A stretch of 64,000 nt of DNA, taken from Mesocentrotus franciscanus (Eukaryota; Echinodermata; Echinoidea; Camarodonta; Strongylocentrotidae). Location of the stretch: NCBI GenBank assembly GCA_037976565.1, contig CP137684.1, positions 23,480,010 through 23,544,009 on the forward strand. The letters are read 5' to 3'. Positions 63,159 through 64,000 of the stretch are shown in pieces (the first letter of the stretch is position 1; each line of letters starts with the position of its first letter). The notes below the pieces were generated by a model. The model was not told the origin of the DNA, did no database searches, and saw only the letters and a list, made by a program, of their open reading frames with translations. Position numbers and translations under genes: made by a program.

Positions 63159-64000
63159 GGGGTTCCTAGATATCGGGGCGCCCCGAGACAATACACGCCA
63201 AAATTACTTGATCAAATCGGAGTATGTTTATACGTTATGGACTCGTCTCCCACCTAACGAAGAAAAGACAGCCTGCAGTCCTCGACTGTTTTCATTGCAG
63301 AAGGCTAAGTTAAATTAAGCTGATAATTCCCGATGAACAATTATTCATCATTTTTGTAAAATATGTATTGTTCTCCTATATGTACGTTTCTACTATTCTC
63401 TTCTCTTCCTATGGGCATGTGTAGAATTTTATGAAGAGTGGAGGGCGGGGGCGGGCTGAACCATAATGAGTGAGCGCAGTTTTTTAGTTTACTAGATCAG
63501 CTTTTTATAACCTCTTTTTAGTCCAGGCACACGTTTAGGGGTACCCTAATCCAAAATTCATCAAAGAGAATATGTTTTCCACCACTCGTACACATCGCTC
63601 ACATCTTTCGCGTTATAGGGCAATGAAATATACTATCCGGATCCAAAATATTGCGAGCGACAACAGTTTTTTTTTTTTTTTTTTAAAATTAATTATCGGA
63701 AAAAATAATGTTAGTTATTCATCAATATGAACTACATAAAATGATTAATTATATATTCGGTGATCTCGTTGCCAGGAATCATCCTGATTTATACATAATT
63801 ATGCATAATTATGGCGAAAAGTGATGCGAATGAGGGGAGAACTTAGACACTTTGTTGTGGTATAAATTTCATTCTGATTTAAGTGATTTATATTTGGGCA
63901 TTCTGCGGTTTCTGAAATTCATTCATTCCAAAATTAAATATAACTAAAATTCTCGGCACCCCGGTTGAAAAAAACGTTGCACTAGGTGATCAGAATTTGA
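63159..64000. other. Right flank, no gene seen
   Basis: A T run of about 18 lies near 63668. No exon, RNA gene or clear repeat end is seen. Confidence 0.5.

Overview
The window is metazoan nuclear DNA from what looks like a marine invertebrate. Genes are split by GT-AG introns up to 12 kb long. Non-coding sequence is AT-rich and packed with MITEs, tRNA-derived SINEs, 5'-truncated LINEs, foldback elements and several satellites, and telomere-type CCCTAA repeats occur. The repeat style and the pair of genes (ferritin and an animal ACC-synthase-like aminotransferase) fit an echinoderm or another invertebrate deuterostome, but I cannot name the species. There is no sign of bacterial, plastid or viral gene organisation.

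Layout. (1) 57-5680 is an inverted, degenerate copy of 24866-33873. It carries the last three exons of the aminotransferase gene as a pseudogene on the + strand. (2) 5681-24865 is the spacer between the two arms. It holds a four-exon ferritin gene on the + strand (9322-17304) whose introns are full of transposons, a perfect 90-bp inverted repeat just upstream of it, and a transposon carrying a 151-bp satellite. (3) 24866-33873 is the right arm. It contains the real 3' end of the aminotransferase gene (- strand) and much longer tandem arrays than the left arm, including a 3.6-kb purine/pyrimidine tract. (4) 34475-45938 holds exons 2-9 of the aminotransferase gene, separated by repeat-laden introns. 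(5) 45939-58384 is its 12.4-kb first intron, almost all transposons and satellites. (6) 58385-58519 is exon 1, with a GC-rich promoter-like region just upstream. (7) 59261-63158 is a 3.9-kb palindromic transposon with many subterminal repeats.

Both genes have points worth checking. The aminotransferase model closes perfectly in phase over 12 exons (433 aa) and keeps the PLP lysine, but it has lost the arginine that normally binds the PLP phosphate. The ferritin keeps half of the ferroxidase centre and has Lys at position 62, as vertebrate L-chains do. Its first exon has a one-base frameshift in this sequence, so it is either a recent pseudogene or carries a sequence error. Ferritin and the aminotransferase are convergent, and I see no functional link between them.

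Nearly all long open frames in the window are artefacts of tandem repeats. Exons were found by reading for conserved protein motifs and splice sites. Family assignments come from recognition, not from a search.
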